From Cognataquiflexum rubidum (GTDB lineage: Bacteria; Bacteroidota; Bacteroidia; Cytophagales; Cyclobacteriaceae), in assembly GCF_022538115.1 (NCBI RefSeq), contig NZ_JAKZAL010000013.1, positions 1-64,000 on the forward strand: a stretch of DNA of 64,000 nt, in the 5' to 3' direction. The notes under the pieces are model-generated. The model did not search any database. It was not told where the DNA came from and saw only the letters and a program-made list of their open reading frames with translations. Below, piece after piece: positions 56,125-63,815 of the stretch; the first letter of the stretch is position 1; each line of letters starts with the position of its first letter. Position numbers and translations under genes: made by a program.

Positions 56125-56661
56125 CTATTGCGTTATTTTTAGTCTCCCTTTTTCGGAAAAGTATAAGGCATCCCCCATATTATGGGCTTCGAAATTGACT
56201 GACACTTGGTTTTCTGAAGCAGAGTTGGAAAAAACCCTCCAAATCGATTTTGGCAGATGGGGTCCGATGAAAAACCCCAACATGCTTCCCCAAATTGTCC
56301 CGACTATGATTCCTGAGGAATATGAAAAAAGTATACTGCTGTTTTCATTTTTTTCGGATACCAGCAACACCAAACCTACAACTACAATAGAAAACAGCAA
56401 TCCGCCGATGGCTCCGAATTTAAGCCCTTTCAGTGTTTCTTTCATAAACTCATTCCCTGAGGGATGGTGGTTTTTGGTTGGTTTCGGGACTAGATTACCC
56501 ATGTCCGGCGGATAGATTTCGATCTCATCAAGTTCGTAACCACGCTCCAAAACCAATGAAATGGTTTCTTTTGAATCTTGGTGGTCCTTAAAGGTCCCAA
56601 AAAGCGATCCTGAGGGGATGGCTCTTGGTCCTACATTATTTGTATCATTATTCATTGTCAT
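56125..56661 (-). CDS. Membrane-associated protein with a glycine-rich helix pair
   Basis: A 178-residue protein. The N-terminal ~70 residues are polar (GSLFGTFKDHQDSKETISLV, resembling general-stress-protein YflT-like domains), followed by two hydrophobic helices near 85-105 and 115-140 (GAIGGLLFSIVVVGLVLL and IIVGTIWGSMLGFFIG) with Gly spacing, then a short C-terminal tail. No known enzyme motif. The family is guessed, not firm. It converges on the operon to its left. Confidence 0.7.
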   Translation of the reverse strand: MTMNNDTNNVGPRAIPSGSLFGTFKDHQDSKETISLVLERGYELDEIEIYPPDMGNLVPKPTKNHHPSGNEFMKETLKGLKFGAIGGLLFSIVVVGLVLLVSEKNENSSILFSYSSGIIVGTIWGSMLGFFIGPHLPKSIWRVFSNSASENQVSVNFEAHNMGDALYFSEKGRLKITQ

Positions 56662-56825
56662 GCAAGTTTGTTCCTTCTTATGTGCAGAAGAAGTAAATCT
56701 TGCATTTAAATGATAGAGTATTTTATACGGAGATGACTTTAAATTACGGAATTCACTGTTCAGGGAAGGAATAGCATCTACAAAAAAATTGCTTGATGAT
56801 GTCTTCCATCCTTTAAAAAGTCAGT

Positions 56826-57857
56826 TTACTGATTCACCAAAGGTTTCACCTTAGTTCCGATAATCTCGATTGCTTTGATCAATTGTGCATGGGTAAGGTT
56901 GGCATTGTCCATTTGGAAAGAAAGCCTGGACAAGCCACCCAATGATTCACTGTGGCGAAGGATTTTTTCGGCCACTTCTTCGGGGTTTCCTACGAGGTAA
57001 GCGCCTCTTTCTCCCCTTTGGGCTTCAAACCTGCTAAAAGTCACCGGCGGCCAACCCCGTTCTTTTCCGATTCTGGTGAAAGTTTCCGCATATCCGGGAT
57101 AATATTCTGCGATTGCTTTTTCCGTGGTATCCGAAACATATCCCAAAGAATGGAGACCGACTTTGAGCTTGTCGGGGCTGTGGCCTGCCCTTCTTCCGGC
57201 TTCCCGGTAGAGATCTATCAAGGGACTGAACCTGTGGGTTTCTCCGCCAATCACCGCCACCATCAACGGAAGACCCAATGTACCTGCTCTGACAAAAGAC
57301 TCCGGTGTGCCGCCCACACCCAACCAAATAGGAAAAGGATCCTGTAATGGTCTTGGGTAAATAGCTTGATGGTGCAAAGCAGGCCGGAATTTTCCCGACC
57401 AAGTCACGAACTCATTGTCTCGGATTTGGAGAAGGAGTTCTAATTTTTCAGAAAAAAGAGCATCGTAATCATGAAGACTCAAGCCAAATAGTGGAAATGC
57501 TTCTGTGAATGATCCTCTTCCCACGACCATTTCCGCCCTGCCTTTTGAAATCAGGTCAAGGGTAGCAAAATTTTGAAATACCCGGACTGGATCTGCCGCA
57601 CTGAGTACCGTGACTGCACTGGTAAGTTTGATGTTTTTTGTTTGCGAAGCCGCCGCAGCCAGAATCATGGCAGGGGCGGAGTCCAGAAACTCCTTTCTAT
57701 GGTGTTCGCCGATTCCAAATACATCCAATCCCACCTGATCGGCAAGTTGGATCCTTTCGAGCAATTCAGTCAAAGCCTGCATACTGTTCTTAGTCTGATC
57801 CGCACCTTCACCGATCGCTGCCGCCGCAAAACTGTCAATTCCTATTTCCATCATCAA
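56826..57857 (-). CDS. LLM-class flavin-dependent oxidoreductase
   Basis: A 343-residue bacterial-luciferase-like monooxygenase. Family landmarks are LTELLERIQLADQVGLDVFGIGEHH near 30-52, AMILAAAASQTKNIKLTSAV near 60-82, KGRAEMVVGRGSF, and PIWLGVGGTPESFVRAG near 180-197. Such enzymes use FMN or F420 with NAD(P)H; the substrate is unknown. The start may be one of three successive ATGs (57857-57849). Nine more 5'-side bases separate it from the next gene, the Na/Ca exchanger, which ends 25 bp upstream. Confidence 0.9.
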   Translation of the reverse strand: MMMEIGIDSFAAAAIGEGADQTKNSMQALTELLERIQLADQVGLDVFGIGEHHRKEFLDSAPAMILAAAASQTKNIKLTSAVTVLSAADPVRVFQNFATLDLISKGRAEMVVGRGSFTEAFPLFGLSLHDYDALFSEKLELLLQIRDNEFVTWSGKFRPALHHQAIYPRPLQDPFPIWLGVGGTPESFVRAGTLGLPLMVAVIGGETHRFSPLIDLYREAGRRAGHSPDKLKVGLHSLGYVSDTTEKAIAEYYPGYAETFTRIGKERGWPPVTFSRFEAQRGERGAYLVGNPEEVAEKILRHSESLGGLSRLSFQMDNANLTHAQLIKAIEIIGTKVKPLVNQ

Positions 57858-57881
57858 AATCCTTATTTGAAAGAAATCAAT

Positions 57882-58844
57882 TTACCATTCCATAATCAAT
57901 GCTGTCAAGTACACAACGTATAATCCCAACATGACGCCACCTTCCCATCTTTCGAGTTTTCTTCCTTTGCCTGTAAATAGAAAGAGAAACAACAGCAAGC
58001 CTGCAAGGATGTTCATGTAAATATCAACAAAGTTTGGTTCGGAGATGGCCACGGGATTCACTATAGAGGATATACCCAACACAAAAAATATGTTGAAAAT
58101 ATTCGATCCCACAACGTTTCCGATGGCAATGTCCACTTTCTTTTTTCTTACTGCGGCTATTGATGTAGCGAGTTCAGGTAGGGAAGTTCCGATGGATACA
58201 ATGGTCAGACCGATCAATCTTTGCGACAAACCAAATTCCACTGCAAGAGATACTGCATTGTCTACGATCAGTTTTCCACCCAAAACAAGACCCGCAAGAC
58301 CGATGATAATCCAAAGTATAGCACTTCCCGTGGTGAATTTGCTTATTTCCAGAGATTCAGATATGCCACCCGGCTGTTTGGAAACCATGATATTATACAC
58401 CAGAAAAACACTAAAAAACAAGAGCAGGATTATGCCATCTCCAAATGAAATCAGATTTGTAGCCCCTTCATTGAATAAGAAATCATTGGCAACAATCAAT
58501 ACTACCAATGCAGCCAAGAAGCTGAGCGGAATTTCAATCCAAGTGGTATTGGATTTGACGGTCAAAGGGTAGACGATGGCAGAAATTCCCAGAATCCCTA
58601 AAACATTGAAAATGTTACTTCCCAATACATTACCCATGACCATTTCTGAGGAACCGTTTACCGCAGCAAAAACGTTGACCACCAGTTCAGGTGCAGAAGT
58701 TCCAAATGCCACCACAGTAAGGCCGATGACAATATTGGGAATCCCAAAATTTGCGGCAAGACCGGAGGCTGCTTCGACAAGTTTATCAGCCCCATAGATC
58801 AGGACCACGAATCCAATCAATAACAAGACAATAGAGAGTACCAT
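57882..58844 (-). CDS. Na+/Ca2+ exchanger-family (YrbG-like) antiporter
   Basis: A 320-residue cation/Ca2+ antiporter with about ten membrane helices. The two inverted alpha repeats are visible: GTSAPELVVNVFAA near 50-63 and GTSLPELATSIAAV near 215-230, each with the essential Glu. I chose the ATG at 58844, where homologues begin (MVLSIVLLLIGFVVLIYGAD); an 18-codon extension is open to 58898. It exports Ca2+ or exchanges Na+ in the inner membrane. Neighbours give no pathway clue. Confidence 0.93.
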   Translation of the reverse strand: MVLSIVLLLIGFVVLIYGADKLVEAASGLAANFGIPNIVIGLTVVAFGTSAPELVVNVFAAVNGSSEMVMGNVLGSNIFNVLGILGISAIVYPLTVKSNTTWIEIPLSFLAALVVLIVANDFLFNEGATNLISFGDGIILLLFFSVFLVYNIMVSKQPGGISESLEISKFTTGSAILWIIIGLAGLVLGGKLIVDNAVSLAVEFGLSQRLIGLTIVSIGTSLPELATSIAAVRKKKVDIAIGNVVGSNIFNIFFVLGISSIVNPVAISEPNFVDIYMNILAGLLLFLFLFTGKGRKLERWEGGVMLGLYVVYLTALIMEW

Positions 58845-58986
58845 AGGGTTAAATTTTGCCGAAAGATATGCGGTATTTGGGGTAAGTTTCTTTTCCAAAA
58901 TGATTTATTTTTTAATCCAATAAATTAGAAGGTTATTTGTGGGGTCAAAATAGTAATTGCATGTTTTGATTCAATTTAGGGGATTC

Positions 58987-59343
58987 ATGAAAATCCGGAT
59001 TAAGAAATTCATTTCACTCTTTTTGGTTGCCATTATCGGGTTTACCGGCATTGGTGGCACTTATTTTTTTGAAGATGTTGCTAAGTTTCAAGGTAAGGAG
59101 ACCAATATAGTTTCCTATTCAGATTTGATCCCTGCTTTTGACCAAGGGCTTGAGTTTGGTTCATCCAATATCATTGTGCCGGGATTCAAAGTTTTGGATA
59201 CGGTTTTTGATTTGGTCAATGAGCCTTCTGATTTTTTGTTTACCCTTGCTGAAAGCGGTGCTTTAAAAGTCAATTGGCTGGAAAAGAGCCACCGTTTTTT
59301 TTGTATTCACACCCTATTATACCCCTTCCACTATTTCTGGTAA
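58987..59343 (+). CDS. Small membrane-anchored protein, possibly frameshifted
   Basis: A 118-residue protein that starts at the ATG 58987 (a frame from 58957 is also open). An N-terminal membrane or signal segment (KKFISLFLVAIIGFTGIGGTYFF) precedes ~80 polar residues. Its last 18 codons follow a run of eight T at 59295-59302 and look unlike a normal protein end. One extra T would instead read into a hydrophobic helix and a stop near 59381 (finding below). I do not recognise the family. Confidence 0.5.
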   Translation: MKIRIKKFISLFLVAIIGFTGIGGTYFFEDVAKFQGKETNIVSYSDLIPAFDQGLEFGSSNIIVPGFKVLDTVFDLVNEPSDFLFTLAESGALKVNWLEKSHRFFCIHTLLYPFHYFW

Positions 59344-59467
59344 TCTTTTTTAACCGGTATTTCTTTTTCCTAGTGGATTGAAATCAAATCCAACTCTGAT
59401 TTGTACACCCTACAGATCAGGTTTGTCTCTATTCTTTTATTTCTTCTTACCATAAATAACAAAAAAT

Positions 59468-59995
59468 ATGTTTGACATTGAACCAGTTACCTTGGTCCTT
59501 TCCTTGGTTATTATTGCCTTAATTACATCGCCTTTTGTGATTTACAAAAGAAAGCAATCCCACAAAATCAAAGCCCAAAAGCTTTTCATGGAACAAATGG
59601 AAAGTGGCTCCAATCTTAAATTTGACCATGCTGACAGTTGGAGAGACCTTTACTATATAGGTCTTGATACGGGTAAAAAAGCGTTGGTCTATGTAAAATT
59701 CGAACCCGAAAAAACAGCCCATCAAATAGACCTTTCTTGGGCAACTGATATCCAGTTGGTTAAAATCGAAAGGGCTGTAGAAATTGATGGTAAGCCGGCC
59801 AATGTAATTGACAGACTGTCCTTGAAAATCGAAATTTCTAATGAGAAAAAAGGGGCAAAAATCCTTGAATTTTATGATTGTGATCAATTTTCTGACAATA
59901 TGGGAGAATGGCCTTTGATCCAAAAGTGGGAAAAATTGCTAAAACCAATTGTCAAAAGCAATCAAATCCATCATAAGAAAGGTGTTTTAAATTAA
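59468..59995 (+). CDS. Membrane-anchored protein of unknown function
   Basis: A 175-residue protein with one N-terminal membrane helix (VTLVLSLVIIALITSPFVIY) then a soluble cytoplasmic domain of ~150 residues with mixed beta/alpha character (DLYYIGLDTGKKALVYVKF, IDLSWATDIQLVKIE). No motif recognised. It is separated from the following EamA-type gene by a bidirectional terminator. Confidence 0.72.
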   Translation: MFDIEPVTLVLSLVIIALITSPFVIYKRKQSHKIKAQKLFMEQMESGSNLKFDHADSWRDLYYIGLDTGKKALVYVKFEPEKTAHQIDLSWATDIQLVKIERAVEIDGKPANVIDRLSLKIEISNEKKGAKILEFYDCDQFSDNMGEWPLIQKWEKLLKPIVKSNQIHHKKGVLN

Positions 59996-60012
59996 TTCCA
60001 ACCCAGAATGAT

Positions 60013-60053
60013 AATGCCAATAGCCACGGATGTCGGTTATTGGCATTTTTTTT
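60013..60053. terminator. Bidirectional rho-independent terminator
   Basis: A 13-bp stem with one G-T pair (AATGCCAATAGCC / GGTTATTGGCATT, 9-nt loop) followed by eight T. It lies between convergent genes. Confidence 0.9.
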
Positions 60054-60993
60054 AAATCATGGGTCCGGCTTTCTGCTTTGTTCCCAAAGTTAGCAATATG
60101 ATGGTTACCAAAATAAAAACTGTCCCCAGCCAATCCATAGGCCCAAAGGGTACATTTAACCAAACTACTGCCACTGCAGCAGCTGAAAGGGGTTCTACAG
60201 AACAAAGCAAACTAGCCGTTTGGGCACCGATGATGGTCACTGAGGTGAGAAAAATGTAAAAGGCGATAACACTTCCAAACAATACGATATAGGCAAAGGC
60301 AGTCCATGTGCCGGCATCCCATGTTCCGTGAAAGTCCCAAGGCTTGCTGACAAAGGAGAAAGCGATTCCACCGATCAGCATTCCCCAACCCGTAACAGTC
60401 GCAGCGGAATATTTCCGGAGTAGGCGGACCGGTTGGATAGTGTAAAAAGCCAAAGCAAAGGCGGAAAGAATTCCCCAAAATAAAGCCTTTTCGGAGATAA
60501 CCAGCTGTCTGAAACTTCCGTGCGTGACAAGCAGAAAAGTGCCTGCAAGTGCAAAAAACAGGGAAGCATATTCCACCATTATTGGCCATCTCCGGTTATG
60601 GATGGCGTAAAAAGCAACTACAATCAAGGGACCAATGTACTGTAATACAGTGGCTGTGGCGGCATTGGAAAGGTTGATGCTGTAGAAATAGGTGTATTGG
60701 ACGGCGACCATACCAAAGATGCTGAAGAACAACAATTGGATGGCGTCCTTTGGAGTTTTCCAGATTTTGAAAGCATCGGAATTTTTTCTGGTAATGGTGA
60801 AAGTCGTCAGAATAATTCCTGCCAACAGCAATCTCCAACAGACAAGCCAAGCAGGATTGATTCCTTTTTGTTCGAATAGGTATTGCGCACAGGTACCTGA
60901 AACACCCCAAAATACCGCCGCAGCAAGGGCCATGGCAAAACCTTTTATTGTTTTTTGGGTAACAAAACTCGCTGACAAAGAGGGTGAAATCAT
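60052..60993 (-). CDS. EamA-family (DMT superfamily) transporter
   Basis: A 313-residue metabolite exporter with ten predicted helices in two EamA repeats of about 140 residues each: the first starts FAMALAAAVFWGVSGT and the second LFWGILSAFALAFYTI. The conserved GPLIVVAFYAI and SVEPLSAAAVAVVWL segments are present. Members move amino acids, sugars or drugs. No neighbour hints at the substrate. Confidence 0.92.
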   Translation of the reverse strand: MISPSLSASFVTQKTIKGFAMALAAAVFWGVSGTCAQYLFEQKGINPAWLVCWRLLLAGIILTTFTITRKNSDAFKIWKTPKDAIQLLFFSIFGMVAVQYTYFYSINLSNAATATVLQYIGPLIVVAFYAIHNRRWPIMVEYASLFFALAGTFLLVTHGSFRQLVISEKALFWGILSAFALAFYTIQPVRLLRKYSAATVTGWGMLIGGIAFSFVSKPWDFHGTWDAGTWTAFAYIVLFGSVIAFYIFLTSVTIIGAQTASLLCSVEPLSAAAVAVVWLNVPFGPMDWLGTVFILVTIILLTLGTKQKAGPMI

Positions 60994-61077
60994 AAGGAAG
61001 GCTGAAAGCCAAATTTACAGAATGAAAAAGTGATTTGGTACCGCTCAAAAAAGAAAACAAGGAAAATTATTTGGTAT

Positions 61078-62196
61078 TTAACTGATCTGAAATGGCTGGG
61101 GAGTGAAGCATACCAAGAAGATAATGATGCTGATCCAACCTAGGATTTTTCTGTTCCTATCCAAGTGTTTAAAACCTGAAACTTCCGGATGCTCGAGTCC
61201 CATTACCCGCCCCAAAAGAAACGCAAACAACAACCATCCACTGTATCCCTGCAATGTCGGGAAAACATAAACTAAGGCATACTGGACAGAAGCAATCACC
61301 AAAATCACCATCCATTTTGTCTGTGTGTCCATTATCCTGGAACGGCTGAAGCAGAAATATAGAAATCCTATATATAGAGGAATATTGATAAGGAGCCTGT
61401 CAATACTATGATAAGGATTGATCGATCCTAGCCCTGCGTAGAATACAAAGGCAATGTAAAAAACCAATGAAATCTGCTTGTGATACTTTGGGGAAAGTCC
61501 GAAAACCACATGTCCTCCATCCAATTGTCCTATAGGCAAGAGATTCAAGGCTGTAAAAAACAAGGCTAAGTACCCAGCAAATATGTAAGGAAAATGGATG
61601 ATTTCTGACATATTGGGCATTTTATCAGGTTCTGCCAAAAGTTTCTCCATCCCGTAAAATAACAGGTTATATCCCATCTCAATATTGAGATAACCTTCTT
61701 CGGCACTGTGTCCTTTGAAGTCTGGGTCAAGGTATTCGGGATGAATCTGATAAATATAATCCGCCTCAGGAAGATGTGTAAATCCATACCAAAGCACTCC
61801 AAAAGCGATAATAAATCCTGCAAGGGGCCCAGCCACGCCAATGTCAAAATACTTTTTACGGCTGTTGATATAGCTTTTCAATTTGATGATGGCGCCGAAA
61901 GTACCGATCGATGGTGCACCCAAAAAACCCAACCAACCGGGAATGAAAAACGGCATGGATGTTTTTACTTTATAATGTAATGAAGTAAACAAATGCCCCA
62001 ATTCGTGTACAAGCAAAATTCCCAGAAACGGTACCGAAAAATGAAGTGATTTTAAGAAATATTCCCAAGTCAAAAAATATTCCCCATCCGCTAATATTGA
62101 TTTCCCATATAACCATTCTGCCCCGGCCAATGTGGTGGCAATAAGTGTTAGGATAAAAAGTGAAATGTGGATCAGGTATTCTTTTTTAGTATACAT
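61078..62196 (-). CDS. Site-2 protease (M50 family) membrane metalloprotease
   Basis: A 372-residue intramembrane zinc protease. The active site is HELGH (in VHELGHLFTSLHY) near residue 64, with the second zinc ligand in NLLPIGQLDGGH near 223-234 (DG with G/H). About eight hydrophobic segments lie around them. This fits the M50/S2P fold, which cleaves membrane regulators. I chose the ATG at 62196 rather than a TTG two codons upstream. It overlaps the HAD gene by 11 bp, so they are coupled. Confidence 0.92.
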   Translation of the reverse strand: MYTKKEYLIHISLFILTLIATTLAGAEWLYGKSILADGEYFLTWEYFLKSLHFSVPFLGILLVHELGHLFTSLHYKVKTSMPFFIPGWLGFLGAPSIGTFGAIIKLKSYINSRKKYFDIGVAGPLAGFIIAFGVLWYGFTHLPEADYIYQIHPEYLDPDFKGHSAEEGYLNIEMGYNLLFYGMEKLLAEPDKMPNMSEIIHFPYIFAGYLALFFTALNLLPIGQLDGGHVVFGLSPKYHKQISLVFYIAFVFYAGLGSINPYHSIDRLLINIPLYIGFLYFCFSRSRIMDTQTKWMVILVIASVQYALVYVFPTLQGYSGWLLFAFLLGRVMGLEHPEVSGFKHLDRNRKILGWISIIIFLVCFTPQPFQIS

Positions 62197-62818
62197 TCTC
62201 AAAGAATTGGATTAATGCTCTTTCGTGGGTGATGTGGTATGTTTGTAGCCCAACTCTTTTTGCACCTTCTAAGTTTGCGTTTAAATCATCAAAAAACAGG
62301 ACCCGCTCGGGGTCAATTTGGATTTCATTCAATACTGCTTTATAAATAGCCTCATCAGGTTTGGCCAAGCCCATTTGGTGGCTTAAAAAAATCCTGTCAC
62401 AAAGATCATAAATTGATTTTTCACCTGTTTGGTCTACAAGAAGTTCATCAAACTTCTCGATGTGTATTTCATTGGTGTTACTTAGAACGGCCGTCCCAAA
62501 ATTCATCCTTAGTTTTTTCAACAGCTCAATTCTCTCCAATGGTATATCTTTTAGAAGACTGTTCCAGACATGGTCAATCTGTGCATCAGTCCATTCTTCC
62601 TGATAAAGATTCCTTACTTCGTCTCTGAATTGGGCAGAACTGATCAAACCTTTCTCATAATCTTTGTGAAAAGTGGAAGGAAAAAATCTGTCTGTCAAGG
62701 AATGTTTGGCTTCAGGAAGGATTTTTTTCAACTCATTGATACTGAAACTATAATCAATATCAATGATTACATTGCCTAAATCGAAGATCAAAAAATCGAT
62801 ATTCTCAAGTTTTTTCAT
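62186..62818 (-). CDS. HAD-superfamily phosphatase
   Basis: A 210-residue HAD hydrolase (haloacid-dehalogenase/epoxide-hydrolase-like group). Motif I is FDLGNVIID near residue 12 (with the variant Asn), motif II LSNTNEIH near 115, motif III LAKPDEAIY near 153, and motif IV FFDDLNANLEGA near 175. I chose the ATG at 62818 (a GTG two codons upstream is also open). The stop of this gene lies inside the start of the site-2 protease gene, so they are cotranscribed. Confidence 0.9.
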   Translation of the reverse strand: MKKLENIDFLIFDLGNVIIDIDYSFSINELKKILPEAKHSLTDRFFPSTFHKDYEKGLISSAQFRDEVRNLYQEEWTDAQIDHVWNSLLKDIPLERIELLKKLRMNFGTAVLSNTNEIHIEKFDELLVDQTGEKSIYDLCDRIFLSHQMGLAKPDEAIYKAVLNEIQIDPERVLFFDDLNANLEGAKRVGLQTYHITHERALIQFFENVY

Positions 62819-62905
62819 TTGCACTCAGGTTGTAAAATTAAAACCAAATATGTAACATTGCACTCCCATTTGCAAGGCAGTTTTCAAAAAACGTGTGCAG
62901 ATATC

Positions 62906-63237
62906 GGGCCTATAGCTCATTCGGTTAGAGCAACTGACTCTCCCGATAGATATCGGGACAGTAGGTGCAGAAAGAATAGAAATAAATTGGGCCTATAGCT
63001 CATTCGGTTAGAGCAACTGACTCTCCCGATAGATATCGGGACAGTAGGTGCAGAAAGAATAGAAATAAATTGGGCCTATAGCTCATTCGGTTAGAGCAAC
63101 TGACTCTCCCGATAGATATCGGGACAGTAGGTGCAGAAAGAATAGAAATAAATTGGGCCTATAGCTCATTCGGTTAGAGCAACTGACTCTCCCGATAGAT
63201 ATCGGGACAGTAGGTGCAGAAAGAATAGAAATAAATT
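62906..63237 (+). repeat. Four identical 83-bp tRNA-fragment repeats with palindromic insertions
   Basis: Units start at 62906, 62989, 63072 and 63155. Each has the 35-nt 5' part of the tRNA at 63238 (acceptor 5' strand, D arm, anticodon 5' strand, up to ACTGACTC), then a palindrome TCCCGATAGATATCGGGAC replacing the six bases ATAATC, then CAGTAGGTGC of the tRNA, then a filler (AGAAAGAATAGAAATAAATT) in place of the T arm and acceptor 3' strand. Each palindrome forms a stem CCCGAT / ATCGGG. None can fold as a full tRNA. See findings. Confidence 0.93.
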
Positions 63238-63311
63238 GGGCCTATAGCTCATTCGGTTAGAGCAACTGACTCATAATCAGTAGGTGCTTGGTTCGATTCC
63301 AAGTGGGCCCA
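63238..63311 (+). tRNA. tRNA with CAU anticodon (Met or Ile2)
   Basis: A 74-nt cloverleaf. The acceptor GGGCCTA pairs with TGGGCCC (one G-T), the D stem GCTC/GAGC, the anticodon stem ACTGA/TCAGT, and the T stem CTTGG/CCAAG with loop TTCGATT. The loop CTCATAA gives anticodon CAU, so this is elongator Met or lysidine-modified Ile2; I cannot decide. CCA is not encoded (ACA follows). It lies at the end of the repeat array and is the only intact copy. Confidence 0.95.
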
Positions 63312-63314
63312 CAG

Positions 63315-63341
63315 ACCGCTTAGAAATCTAAGCGGTTTTTT
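63315..63341 (+). terminator. Rho-independent terminator after the tRNA
   Basis: A perfect 10-bp stem (ACCGCTTAGA / TCTAAGCGGT, 2-nt loop) followed by a T run, 3 nt after the tRNA. Confidence 0.9.
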
Positions 63342-63351
63342 GTTTTTGAAA

Positions 63352-63654
63352 ATGGATAGTTTTTTTGTTTACATTCTATACTCGAAAAGTCTTGGCAGGT
63401 TCTACACCGGTTTGACTACACTATCCATCGAAGAAAGACTTGAAAACCATATCCATAAAAAATATGGAAATCTAAATTTTACTCAAAAAGCAGAAGATTG
63501 GGAGATGTTTCATTTTATCCAATGCAATGATTTCTCACAGGCAAGGAAAATCGAAATTCATATCAAAAAAATGAAGTCCAAAATTTATATCCAAAACCTT
63601 AAATCATATCCCGAACTGGTGAGTAAATTACTAACAAAATTTACGAGCAACTGA
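63352..63654 (+). CDS. GIY-YIG nuclease-domain protein
   Basis: A 100-residue URI/UPF0213-type GIY-YIG protein. VYILYS and FYTGLT form the GIY and YIG strands, followed by Arg in SIEERLENH, and the catalytic-type Glu is in ARKIEIHIKKM. I chose the ATG at 63352; a TTG at 63340 is also open. The stop codon TGA lies inside a tRNA-derived sequence (AGCAACTGA). The gene lies between the intact tRNA and a damaged second tRNA copy. Such small nucleases are common beside tRNA genes in Bacteroidota. Confidence 0.88.
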   Translation: MDSFFVYILYSKSLGRFYTGLTTLSIEERLENHIHKKYGNLNFTQKAEDWEMFHFIQCNDFSQARKIEIHIKKMKSKIYIQNLKSYPELVSKLLTKFTSN

Positions 63655-63736
63655 CTCCCCTCCCGATAGTTATCGGGACTTCGGGGCAGTAGGTGCTTGC
63701 CCGCGATAGCTATCGGGGCGATTCCAAGTGGGCCCA
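63645..63736 (+). pseudogene. Damaged tRNA 3' part with two palindromic insertions
   Basis: It reads GAGCAACTGACTC, an insertion of about 29 nt with a CCCGATAGTTATCGGG palindrome (63662-63677) and a CTTCGGGG tail, AGTAGGTGCTTG, a second insertion containing CGATAGCTATCG (63700-63718), and then CGATTCCAAGTGGGCCCA. Without the insertions this is the 3' part of the tRNA at 63238, missing the anticodon. The 5' half is absent. It cannot work as a tRNA. Confidence 0.85.
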
Positions 63737-63739
63737 CAA

Positions 63740-63772
63740 AAAAGCCACTCAAAACAAATGAGTGGCTTTTTT
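63740..63772. terminator. Bidirectional terminator
   Basis: A perfect 12-bp stem (AAAAGCCACTCA / TGAGTGGCTTTT, 7-nt loop), T and A runs on either side. It separates the tRNA/GIY-YIG locus from mnmA. Confidence 0.9.
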
Positions 63773-63815
63773 AATGATCCTACAATAAAGGAGTTTTATT
63801 TTTTTCTAATTGAAA

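Noticed and set aside
62906-63237. CRISPR-like array
   Set aside because: The repeats are 83 bp and contiguous, with no variable spacers, and the repeat is derived from the neighbouring tRNA.
62906-63237. Four tRNA genes with introns
   Set aside because: An insertion at the anticodon loop resembles an intron position, but the T arm and acceptor 3' strand are absent in each unit, so removal of the insert would not give a tRNA.
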